Of a stretch of DNA of 64,000 nucleotides, positions 44,368-52,141 are shown in pieces. The position numbers and the translations under genes are program-made. The notes below the pieces were generated by a model. The model was given only the letters and a program-made list of their open reading frames with translations, did no database searches and was not told the DNA's origin. Source of the DNA: Gemmatimonas aurantiaca T-27 (GTDB taxonomy: Bacteria > Gemmatimonadota > Gemmatimonadetes > Gemmatimonadales > Gemmatimonadaceae); contig NC_012489.1 in assembly GCF_000010305.1 (NCBI RefSeq), positions 682,001 to 746,000 on the forward strand. Direction: 5' to 3'. How positions within the stretch are numbered: the stretch's first letter is position 1; each line of letters opens with the position of its first letter.

Positions 44368-47300
44368 ATGCACTCCTCCGCTGCCGCTGCCCGGTCGACG
44401 ACGCTGTCGACTACCGAGGTCCTCGTCGCCATCGATGGCGCCGAGAGCACCGACGCACGGCTTCAGGTGGCGGCCGATGCTTTGCACGGGCAGTTCGGCT
44501 TCGATCGTGTCATCATCTCGCTGCGCGACGCATCACTGAATCCGATCAGCGGCGGCGTGGCGGGCGGTCCCGAAAGTGCTACGGGGATCTCACTGCCGCA
44601 GACTCCGTTGCCTGGCGCTGTCTGGCGACGCCGATTGCCGCACCTCGATCGATTTCGGGTGGGTGATCTGTATTTCCTCGATGGCAGCGATGGCTGGGTG
44701 TCCCGCGAGTTTTTTGGTTCGGAGCCCACAGCAGATCGTCAGGACGCCCAATGGTTGGCCACTGATCTGATCGTCGGGGTGCTGCGGGGGGCGCGGCAGG
44801 AGATTCTGGGGTTCGTCAAGCTGGCCGGTGCGCGGGATGGTCAGCGGCCGGATGCGGCACGCCTGCGTGAGATCGAAACGGTGGTGCGCCACCTGTCGGC
44901 GCGCGTGGCCTTCGATGCGCTACAGGCCCTCGCCGAGCAACGTCACGAGCGTTTGCAACTGCTGCAGGAGGCGGGCACGTCGCTCACGCGATCGCTCGAC
45001 GAGCAGGAGATCATGCGCGAGCTGGCGCGCCAGGCACAACGTGCCGTGCGGTGCGATGGTGTGGTGGTACTGGTGCCCGATCTCCACAACGACATCCTCA
45101 CCACGAGCCTGCGTATCGTGCGCGGTGCCGAACGTCCACGCGGTGTGATGCGGTTGGGAGAGGGACTGGTGGCCGAAGTGGCGCGCACCGGCCGACCGGT
45201 TCGGGTGGGTGATCGAGACGCGGATCGGGCACGTGAGAAAGCCGGTCTGGTGCCCCCGCTGTCGCTGCACGATGTCATCGGCGAATCGGATGCGGCCACG
45301 TCGGTGGTAGCGGTGCCGATGCGTGTGGGGATCCGGCTGATCGGTGTGTTGGCGGTGCATTCCACCAATGCCGATCTGTACACCGCGGAAGACGAAGAAG
45401 TCCTGGCCACGATGGCGTCGCAGGCCGCTACGGCATTGGCGAATGCGCGACGGTATGCGGAGAGTGAACGTGAGCGGCGCACCACGGAAGCGCTGGCCGA
45501 CGTGGCCCGTGCGGTTGGTGAATCGCTGCGACTGGGTGAGGTGTTGCGTCTCATCCTCCGGCACTCGGTGTCGTTGCTTGGTGTGGAAGGGGCCTGCATC
45601 GCGCTGCGCACCGGTGACTACCTGCACATCGTCGCGGCAGCCGGCACCGCGGATGTGCTCAGTGGGGTGCACCTGCCGATCAGCTCGAGTTTGTTGGGCC
45701 GCTGCGTGCAGGGCAACGAGCTCGTCGTGCTCAATGAAATGAGCAACGAGACCCCGATTACGCGCACGGTGCAGCAATTGGCTCGCATCCAGCGCGTTGT
45801 CATGGCCCCTCTGGGCACGGGCCGGGGGACCATTGGCGCCATCACCGTCATGAACCGCGAACGGCCCTTCGACCAGGACGATGCGAAGGTCTTGCAGCGG
45901 CTTGCCGATCAGGTGGCCGTGGCGATCGACAATGCGCGGCTGTTCGAAGAGGTGGAGAAGGCCACGCGTGAGTGGAAGTTGGCGTTCGACAGCACAGCCA
46001 GTGGTATCGTGGTGCTCGAAGAATCCCTCACCGTGAGCCGTTGTAACTCGCGCGCTGCGGAGTTGTGTGGCACCACCATCCCCGGATTGCTGGGACGGCG
46101 CTTTCGTGATGTGCTGTTGTCCTCGACGGACGGGCCGGAAGCCACCACGATCGATGCATCGATCGCCCGCGCGATGCGCGATGGTGCCGCCGTGCGCGAG
46201 ACGATTCGGGATCATGCGCGCGGGCGTCTGCTGTCGGTGCTCATCAGCGCCCATCCCAGCGGTGGTTGTGTCATCACATTCGACGATGTCACCGATACGG
46301 CGCGACTGGCCGAACAGCACCGCAATGTGCTCGAGACGGTGTCCGACGCCATTGTCATCACCGACCTGAATGGTCAGGTCACGTTCGCCAACCCCGCCGC
46401 CAAGACGCTGTTTCAGCGCCGGGATCTGAGCGCCGTGCCCGCGAGCGATATGATCGCACCAGATTGGCTGGCGACGGTCACCGCCAATGAGGTCGCGGTG
46501 CGTCAGGGCGAGCGGGTCCGGTACGAGTGCGAAGTGTTGCGCGCCGATGGCTCGCGGCGCGTGGTGCAGGTGAGCTCGACACCGCTGGTGGAGCTCGGTG
46601 TCATCCGTGGTACGGTGGCCTGTTTGCGGGACATCACCGAACAACGCGCCGATGCACTCGCCCGCGAGCACTCCGAAGTGCTGTACTCCCGGCTCGTGGA
46701 CAGCGCGAGCGACGCGATCTTCACGGTTGATCTCGAAGGGCGTTTCACATCGGTGAATCAGTGCCTGCTCGACGAAGCCGGGCTGCGTCGAGATCAGGTG
46801 ATCGGCACACATTTCAGCACGATGGTCGATGCGGTCGATCATCCGCAGGCGATGCAGGCGATGCGGGCCACTCTGAGCGGGCAGCGTCTTCGTCTGCATA
46901 TTCGCTGCCTCAGCTTCACGGGGCCACGCATGACGATGGTCACCTCGGCACCGATTCACGCGTCGGGGCAGGTGGTGGGCGCGCTCGCGATTGTTCGTGA
47001 TGTCACCAATGACGAGATCCAGCGCGAAGCCCAGTTGCAGCAGGCACGTCTGGCGGCCGTGGGCCAGTCGCTCGGCCGGGTGGCCAACGAGTTGAACAAT
47101 CCCCTGGCCAGTCTGCTGGCAGTGGCCGAACTGCACGTCACGTCCACCCAACTGGTCGAGGACGATCGTCGCGCGATGCAGCAGATGGTGGAGGAAGCGC
47201 GCCGTGCTTCCCGCATCGTGAATCAGTTGCTCGACACCACCGGTGAAGCACCGCAGATCGGTGGACGGCGTTCGGCACTCGATCTGACCACGGTGTTGCG

Positions 47301-48255
47301 CCGTGCCCTCGATCTGTTCAGTCACAGCTTCAAGGCGCAGCACATCGGCGTGTCTACCATGCTCGAAGCCGATTTGCCGGCGGTGCACGGCGATCCGCTG
47401 CAACTCCAGCAGGTCGTGTCGAATCTGCTCACGAACGCGGAGCAGGCCCTGTCGGAAAACAGTGGCGACCGGGTACTGGAACTCGAAGCCCGTGCGGATG
47501 GTGAGACGGTGTTGCTCACGGTTCGGGACAACGGCCCCGGTATCCTGCCCCAGCATCTGCGTCGTGTGGTGGAGCCCATGTTCACCACCCGTTCCGCACG
47601 GGGGCAGCGAGGACTGGGCCTGACGATCGCCCATGCCATCGTGCGCGATCATGGTGGTCAGCTCGATATCGTCTCGCGATTCGGTGAAGGGGTCACGGCG
47701 GTGGTACGCCTCCCCGTGGCCGGCGCGCCCGCATTGGCCGATCGCCGTCTGACCCCTCGCAGCTCGGAGGCGGTCAGTGCGATCACGGAGGCATTGGCCA
47801 CGCCGCGAATGTCGCACTCCACGCCCATCACCATGCCGCCGCCGGCCCCGCTGGCGCCGGCTATCGCGACGGAGACGGGTGTCTCATACACGATCTTGCT
47901 GCTCGAGGATGAGGCCACGTTGCGGTCGGCCATCAGTCGCTTCCTGCGCACGTTGGGATATGAGGTAGATGTCGCGGAAGACGGTCGTACAGCACTCGAT
48001 GCCCTGCACGCCCGCAGCTACGACCTCATCCTGCTCGACTTGCGAATGCAGGGCATCACCGGTGAGGACGTGTACGAGACCATGATCGATGCCTATCCTG
48101 ATCAGGCGGCGCGCGTGGTGTTCATGACCGGCGACATGCACAGCGATCATGCTGCGCGTTTTGTGCGTCAGACCGGACGGCCCGTGCTGGCGAAGCCCTT
48201 CACGCTGACGGAGCTCGATGCCCGCCTCCGGCAGATTCTCGGGGACGCGCCGTAG
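44368..48255 (+). CDS. Hybrid sensor kinase (GAF/PAS-HATPase-REC) with Asn in place of the phospho-His
   Basis: About 1295 residues, no membrane segment. Order: three GAF-like domains (about 10-190, 200-385, 395-530), three PAS domains (about 540-980 in total), a HisKA-like dimerisation part, HATPase and a C-terminal receiver. The H-box reads VANELNNPLASLL: Asn907 (AAC at 47086-47088) replaces the phospho-accepting His of VAHELNNPL. The ATPase boxes look intact (LLTNAEQAL, DNGPGI, MFTTRSA, RGLGLTIA). The receiver keeps Asp1224 (LILLDLRM), TGD and AKPF. ATG 44368 is used; an in-frame GTG at 44311 is possible. Soluble, probably senses redox or a small ligand; kinase activity is doubtful. Confidence 0.9.
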   Translation: MHSSAAAARSTTLSTTEVLVAIDGAESTDARLQVAADALHGQFGFDRVIISLRDASLNPISGGVAGGPESATGISLPQTPLPGAVWRRRLPHLDRFRVGDLYFLDGSDGWVSREFFGSEPTADRQDAQWLATDLIVGVLRGARQEILGFVKLAGARDGQRPDAARLREIETVVRHLSARVAFDALQALAEQRHERLQLLQEAGTSLTRSLDEQEIMRELARQAQRAVRCDGVVVLVPDLHNDILTTSLRIVRGAERPRGVMRLGEGLVAEVARTGRPVRVGDRDADRAREKAGLVPPLSLHDVIGESDAATSVVAVPMRVGIRLIGVLAVHSTNADLYTAEDEEVLATMASQAATALANARRYAESERERRTTEALADVARAVGESLRLGEVLRLILRHSVSLLGVEGACIALRTGDYLHIVAAAGTADVLSGVHLPISSSLLGRCVQGNELVVLNEMSNETPITRTVQQLARIQRVVMAPLGTGRGTIGAITVMNRERPFDQDDAKVLQRLADQVAVAIDNARLFEEVEKATREWKLAFDSTASGIVVLEESLTVSRCNSRAAELCGTTIPGLLGRRFRDVLLSSTDGPEATTIDASIARAMRDGAAVRETIRDHARGRLLSVLISAHPSGGCVITFDDVTDTARLAEQHRNVLETVSDAIVITDLNGQVTFANPAAKTLFQRRDLSAVPASDMIAPDWLATVTANEVAVRQGERVRYECEVLRADGSRRVVQVSSTPLVELGVIRGTVACLRDITEQRADALAREHSEVLYSRLVDSASDAIFTVDLEGRFTSVNQCLLDEAGLRRDQVIGTHFSTMVDAVDHPQAMQAMRATLSGQRLRLHIRCLSFTGPRMTMVTSAPIHASGQVVGALAIVRDVTNDEIQREAQLQQARLAAVGQSLGRVANELNNPLASLLAVAELHVTSTQLVEDDRRAMQQMVEEARRASRIVNQLLDTTGEAPQIGGRRSALDLTTVLRRALDLFSHSFKAQHIGVSTMLEADLPAVHGDPLQLQQVVSNLLTNAEQALSENSGDRVLELEARADGETVLLTVRDNGPGILPQHLRRVVEPMFTTRSARGQRGLGLTIAHAIVRDHGGQLDIVSRFGEGVTAVVRLPVAGAPALADRRLTPRSSEAVSAITEALATPRMSHSTPITMPPPAPLAPAIATETGVSYTILLLEDEATLRSAISRFLRTLGYEVDVAEDGRTALDALHARSYDLILLDLRMQGITGEDVYETMIDAYPDQAARVVFMTGDMHSDHAARFVRQTGRPVLAKPFTLTELDARLRQILGDAP

Positions 48256-48306
48256 CTCCTGGTGTCACCGTTGTCACCGCTTCTGTCGCCGCCTTTCTGA
48301 TTCGCC

Positions 48307-49083
48307 ATGAACACATCGAGCCAACCTGCAACCGATCGGCGCACCGTGCGTGCGGCCATTGCCCCGCTGCTTGGCGAGCCACGCATTTCCACGGCGCTGA
48401 CATCGCAGTTGTTGGCCGGCGAGGTCGTGGAGGTGATCGATGGGCGCGGCGATTGGGTGCAGGTGCGCGGTATCGATGGCTACGAAGGATGGACACATGT
48501 CGGCTATCTCACGCCCAGCCAGGGCGGTGAAGCGGACTGGCGGTGGTCACTCGGATGTGTGGTTCGCGAGGCTCAAGGGGTGGTGCATGCGTTGCCACTG
48601 GGCGCACGTCTCGCGCCGTCCACCGATGTGCTGGAGGGGTTGGCGATACCGGCCGATGCCCGTGCGCCACATTTCCTGATGAATGGTGCGGCCATTGCTG
48701 CCAGCGCCGCTGCCTTGTTCAGTGGAGCCAGCTACCTGTGGGGTGGCGTGACGCCTTGGGGCGTGGACTGCTCGGGGCTGATGCAACGCATTGCCCTGTT
48801 GCACGGTGTCACGTTGCCGCGCGATGCGTGGCAACAGGCCCTGGCCACGGATGCCGTGACCGAGGATGCCGCTGCAGCCCATGCCCCGTCAGATCTGTTG
48901 TTCTTCTCGGATCGTGACGACCGGCGCGTCACCCATGTGGGGATGGCCTTGGGTGACGGTCGTATGGTGCACAGTGCCCTGACACGGGGCGGTGTAACCA
49001 TCGAACGCCTCGACGCGGACGATCCATATGTGGCGCGGCTCCGTACGCAGTGCACGGGTGTGCATCGCCTTCGTATCCCCTGA
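48307..49083 (+). CDS. NlpC/P60 endopeptidase with SH3 domains, YkfC-like
   Basis: 258 residues, no signal peptide. The N-terminal SH3-like domains (about 15-75 and 80-115) contain GDWVQVRGIDGYEGWTHVGYL. The NlpC/P60 domain has YLWGGVTPWGVDCSG with the catalytic Cys (about 157) and the catalytic His in RRVTHVGMALGDGRMVHS. This domain order and the cytoplasmic location match YkfC-type gamma-D-glutamyl-L-diamino-acid peptidases, which recycle cell-wall peptides. No dipeptide epimerase gene is nearby. It lies 51 bases after the kinase gene; operon membership is uncertain. Confidence 0.88.
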   Translation: MNTSSQPATDRRTVRAAIAPLLGEPRISTALTSQLLAGEVVEVIDGRGDWVQVRGIDGYEGWTHVGYLTPSQGGEADWRWSLGCVVREAQGVVHALPLGARLAPSTDVLEGLAIPADARAPHFLMNGAAIAASAAALFSGASYLWGGVTPWGVDCSGLMQRIALLHGVTLPRDAWQQALATDAVTEDAAAAHAPSDLLFFSDRDDRRVTHVGMALGDGRMVHSALTRGGVTIERLDADDPYVARLRTQCTGVHRLRIP

Positions 49084-49091
49084 TGCGCGAA

Positions 49092-49118
49092 GCGTCGGCG
49101 TAGGCTGCCCGCCGACGC
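49092..49118. terminator. Hairpin between convergent genes
   Basis: GCGTCGGCG (49092-49100) and CGCCGACGC (49110-49118), perfect 9-bp stem with a 9-base loop, between stops at 49083 and 49123. There is no T run. Confidence 0.6.
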
Positions 49119-49122
49119 GGAA

Positions 49123-49554
49123 TCAGCTCATCAACTGACCGTTGGCTGGTGGTACGATCGGCGCTGCTCCGCCACGCACGTGCAGCACGGCAATGGTCTG
49201 CGGTCGCTCATCGATGGTGACTGTCATGCGATAGTCGCCCACGATATCCAATGGCAGGTCGAGCTGCACGATCACCGGCATGTCGACATCGGCGGCATTG
49301 GGTGGCGGTGGTCCGATCTCCAGTTCTGCCTGCGATGTCCACAACTCGACGCCGCGTGGATTGATCCACCGGAGCGCCAACTGGTGGATGCCCTGATCGG
49401 AAGGCGAGGCCTTGATGCGCAGCACCAGCGTACCGCGCGGATGCAGACTGGGGAACTGGCCCACATGGACCGAGTCGAAAATGCCCAGGATGTTGAGCTT
49501 TCCTTCCTGGGAGATGTTCGCCGCGTCGGCGAAGAGCGCAAAGGAGACGTTCAT
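49123..49554 (-). CDS. Conserved-looking protein of unknown function
   Basis: 143 residues. ATG 49554 begins MNVSFALFADAANISQEGKL, followed by NILGIFDSVHVGQFPS and a beta-strand-rich body (TLVLRIKASPSDQGIHQLALRWINP; VIVQLDLPLDIVGDYRMTVTIDE). No signal peptide, membrane segment or catalytic motif. The ADAANISQEGKLNILGIFD segment recalls small bacterial DUF families of beta-sandwich type, but I cannot assign one with certainty. The frame extends to 49647, beyond the natural start and into the divergent transporter gene. It is divergent from that gene with about 53 bases between starts. Confidence 0.75.
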   Translation of the reverse strand: MNVSFALFADAANISQEGKLNILGIFDSVHVGQFPSLHPRGTLVLRIKASPSDQGIHQLALRWINPRGVELWTSQAELEIGPPPPNAADVDMPVIVQLDLPLDIVGDYRMTVTIDERPQTIAVLHVRGGAAPIVPPANGQLMS

Positions 49555-49607
49555 GCCCCAAGCTAACGGCGCTACCAGCGGTCGGCACGCTCCCCCTAGA
49601 TTTGAGC

Positions 49608-50570
49608 ATGCCCTCTGACCCCGCTCCCGCCGCCGCGTCCCCCGCACGCCACGGCTTTGGGGCCACGGACGCCTGGTTGGTGTTCATGGCAGTGATCTGG
49701 GGGGTGAACTACAGTGTGGTGAAGGCTGGCCTGGCCTATCTGTCGCCACTGGTCTTCAACGGCACGCGTGTCGTACTCGCGACCGTGGTGCTGTTCACCC
49801 TGGCCGCCTTGGTGCGTGACGTTCCCTGGCCGTCGGGACGCCAGCGTATCCAGTTGCTGCTCATCGGATTGCTCGGCAACGGCCTCTATCAACTGTTGTT
49901 CATTTTCGGGTTGTCACGCACACGCGCTGGTGTGGCGGCATTGATCGTCGCTGCCACGCCGGCCTGGATCGCCATCATCTCGCAGATCATCGGGCGGGAA
50001 CGTGTCACTGGCGTATCGCTGGTTGGCATCGGTCTGCAGTTGCTGGGCGTGGCCTGCGTGGTGGGCAGCACGCACGCTTTCGACGGCGAGGGTGGCGTGA
50101 TGCTGGGCGCTGCGCTCATGGCCGGTGGCAGTGTTTGCTGGGCGTTGTTCACCGTGTTGCTGCAGCCTCATACACAGAATGCCCACCCGCTGCATCTCTC
50201 GGCCGTGACCATGTCGAGCGGAGCCCTGGTGATCGTGTCGGTGGCGCTGCCTGAGATGTTGCGTCTCGAGTGGAGTGCCGTGCCGCTGGCGGCATGGGGC
50301 TCGGTGGCGTACGCGGGAATTGGCGCGCTCGTGGTGGCCTATCTGCTGTACTACCACGGTGTGCGGGTGCTCGGGCCGACCCGTACCTCCATGTACAGCA
50401 ACCTGCAGCCGGTGATCGCGTTGGGGGTGGCGTGGCTGATGCTGCATGAACAGCCCAGCGGATGGCAGTTGCTGGGGGCGGCCTTCATTCTGGGCGGTCT
50501 GTTGCTCACGCGGGTATCACGGAAGGCGATGGCTCCCGCAGAAACTCCTGAAGCATTGAGGCGCGCATGA
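49608..50570 (+). CDS. EamA-family (DMT superfamily) transporter
   Basis: 320 residues with ten predicted membrane segments arranged as two EamA repeats (about 18-155 and 165-305). Typical segments are WLVFMAVIWGVNYSVVKAGL and TRTSMYSNLQPVIALGVAWLMLHEQPSGWQLLGAAFILGGLLL. Family members mostly export amino acids or metabolites; the substrate is unknown. ATG 49608 is preferred to TTG 49602. The stop overlaps the HAD gene start (ATGA), and that gene overlaps the next, so three genes form an operon. Confidence 0.92.
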   Translation: MPSDPAPAAASPARHGFGATDAWLVFMAVIWGVNYSVVKAGLAYLSPLVFNGTRVVLATVVLFTLAALVRDVPWPSGRQRIQLLLIGLLGNGLYQLLFIFGLSRTRAGVAALIVAATPAWIAIISQIIGRERVTGVSLVGIGLQLLGVACVVGSTHAFDGEGGVMLGAALMAGGSVCWALFTVLLQPHTQNAHPLHLSAVTMSSGALVIVSVALPEMLRLEWSAVPLAAWGSVAYAGIGALVVAYLLYYHGVRVLGPTRTSMYSNLQPVIALGVAWLMLHEQPSGWQLLGAAFILGGLLLTRVSRKAMAPAETPEALRRA

Positions 50571-51256
50571 AGGTGGTGTTGTTCGATATCGATGGCACGT
50601 TGCTGCGTACCGACGGCGCCGGTCGCCGTGCGATGGAGCGCGCCATGCAGGCGCTGCACGGTGCGGTTGGCGATACCGAGTACCGCTATGACGGCAAGAC
50701 CGATCGACAGATCATCCGCGAACAGATGCGTGAAGCGGGCATTGCCGAGGATGCGATTCTGGCGCAGATGGATGTCCTGATCGCGCGCTACCTGGAGAAC
50801 CTGGCGGACGAATTGCGTGATCGCCCCGATCAGGCGGTACTCTGCGCCGGCGTGTTGCCCTTGCTTGATCGGTTGCGCGGACGGGACGATGTGACCCTCG
50901 GCCTGCTCACAGGCAATGTGCAGCAGGGCGCTCGGCAAAAACTCGCCGCTGTCGGCGTGGCGTTCGATCAGTTTGTCGTGAACGCGTTTGGATGCGACCA
51001 TGAGCATCGTCCCGAGCTTCCCTCCATTGCCCGCGGTCGCGCTGAGTCCTATCTGGGACGCGCGATTGCCGGTGATCAGTTGGTGATCATTGGCGATACA
51101 CCCGCCGACATTCACTGCGGACGTTCGATCGGTGTGCGCGCGATTGGCGTGGCCACCGGACGCTATTCGGTGGAGGCGCTGGCTGAGCATGATCCTGCGG
51201 CGGTCTTCGTTTCCCTCGAGGACACGGACGCGGTGGTGGAGGCGATGCTGTCGTGA
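50567..51256 (+). CDS. HAD-family phosphatase, Gph-like
   Basis: 229 residues. The complete HAD motif I VVLFDIDGTLLRTDG, helical cap, motif II LLTGN and motif IV VIIGDTPADIHCG are present. This fits phosphoglycolate phosphatase-like and related small-molecule phosphatases. In contrast to the HAD-like protein in the glcDEF operon, every catalytic residue is present. Substrate unknown; 2-phosphoglycolate is possible because glcDEF is in the same window, but the distance (about 20 kb) makes this weak. It overlaps both neighbours by 4 bases. Confidence 0.92.
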   Translation: MKVVLFDIDGTLLRTDGAGRRAMERAMQALHGAVGDTEYRYDGKTDRQIIREQMREAGIAEDAILAQMDVLIARYLENLADELRDRPDQAVLCAGVLPLLDRLRGRDDVTLGLLTGNVQQGARQKLAAVGVAFDQFVVNAFGCDHEHRPELPSIARGRAESYLGRAIAGDQLVIIGDTPADIHCGRSIGVRAIGVATGRYSVEALAEHDPAAVFVSLEDTDAVVEAMLS

Positions 51257-51978
51257 GTCTTGTCGGGCCGATCGCGACGCGAGTAGTAGGCATGGTGCGT
51301 GGACGCGAAGTCGATGCACTGGGCACGGCCACACTCGAAACCGATGGCTTGGTGATCGCCTGGCCACCTGCTGCTGCGTGGCGCCTCGATCTCGAAGGTA
51401 TTGACGGGGTGGCGCTGGCCAACGCCTCGCTCACGGTGTACCTGCGTGAGCACGATGTGCTCGAGCTGTCGGGTGATGGTTCATTGCGGACGCTTGGCCT
51501 GGCATTGGTGGAGCTGGCATGTCGGGTGCCGGAAATGATGCGGGGCGGACGGGCGAGTGGCCTCACACTGTCGGCGGCGCATGATGTGACACTGCAGGGA
51601 GCGCATGATCGCTGGCTCGCACCTCTGTTGGCCGTGCGCCGCGCCATTCAGGGCGTGACTGATCCCGAACGACAGGTGGCTCTGCTCGATGGCGCGCGTC
51701 TGGCCGAGGAGATGCTGCGTGCGCTTTCGGAGATTGCCGCGATCCGATACCCCGAGGATGTCGCGCAACAGCGTGCGCTCGAGGCCGCGATGGAGGACGA
51801 GGCCGAACCCATGTTCGATGCCCTCGAACGTGTCGCCATGGCGGCGGCCGATCTGCGCGGCGGTGAGATGGACACGCGCATCGCGGATTGGCGACGCTGG
51901 ATTGTGGCGGTGCAGGAGACGTTCTCGGCGTCAGACGAAGCTTGGAACGAGATTCGCTCACTGCTCGAAGAAGGGTAG
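51253..51978 (+). CDS. Protein of unknown function, beta-rich N-terminus and helical C-terminus
   Basis: 241 residues, GTG start overlapping the HAD gene stop (GTGA). No signal peptide or membrane segment. The first 90 residues alternate short strands (GTATLETDGLVIAWPP; DLEGIDGVALANASLTVYL; HDVLELSGD), reminiscent of a PH-like fold. Residues 110-240 are acidic and helical and may form a coiled coil. No motif was recognised. It is the third gene of an EamA-HAD-unknown operon. The next gene is convergent, 10 bases away. Confidence 0.75.
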   Translation: MSLVGPIATRVVGMVRGREVDALGTATLETDGLVIAWPPAAAWRLDLEGIDGVALANASLTVYLREHDVLELSGDGSLRTLGLALVELACRVPEMMRGGRASGLTLSAAHDVTLQGAHDRWLAPLLAVRRAIQGVTDPERQVALLDGARLAEEMLRALSEIAAIRYPEDVAQQRALEAAMEDEAEPMFDALERVAMAAADLRGGEMDTRIADWRRWIVAVQETFSASDEAWNEIRSLLEEG

Positions 51979-51988
51979 GGCTGGGTCG

Positions 51989-52120
51989 TCAGTGCCCGCA
52001 GCCACAGTCGCTACCGCACCCGCTCTTGGGTTTGCGGGCGGCCGCGAACGCCTTCCACAACTGCGCGCCGGCATACCACACGGCGCCCGACACGATCAGC
52101 ACCACGATCACCGTCGACAT
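51989..52120 (-). CDS. FeoB-associated Cys-rich membrane peptide
   Basis: A 43-residue protein. ATG 52120 has an AGAGG site 6 bases upstream. One membrane helix (TVIVVLIVSGAVWYAGAQLW) is followed by a basic stretch (RKPKSG) and the tail CGSDCGCGH. The Cys-rich C-terminus after a single helix is the pattern of FeoB-associated small proteins, which are encoded next to feoB in many bacteria. It lies 21 bases after the feoB stop, on the same strand, as third gene of feoA-feoB-this. Cys and His may bind Fe(II) or a cluster at the cytoplasmic mouth of FeoB; this is inference. Confidence 0.8.
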   Translation of the reverse strand: MSTVIVVLIVSGAVWYAGAQLWKAFAAARKPKSGCGSDCGCGH

Positions 52121-52141
52121 CACTGCCTCTCGGTTTGTCGT

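Noticed and set aside
44920-47817. Open frame of 965 codons on the minus strand
   Set aside because: It is antisense to the hybrid kinase gene, whose domains are clear. Its translation is His/Arg/Gln-rich without any motif, as expected in GC-rich DNA.
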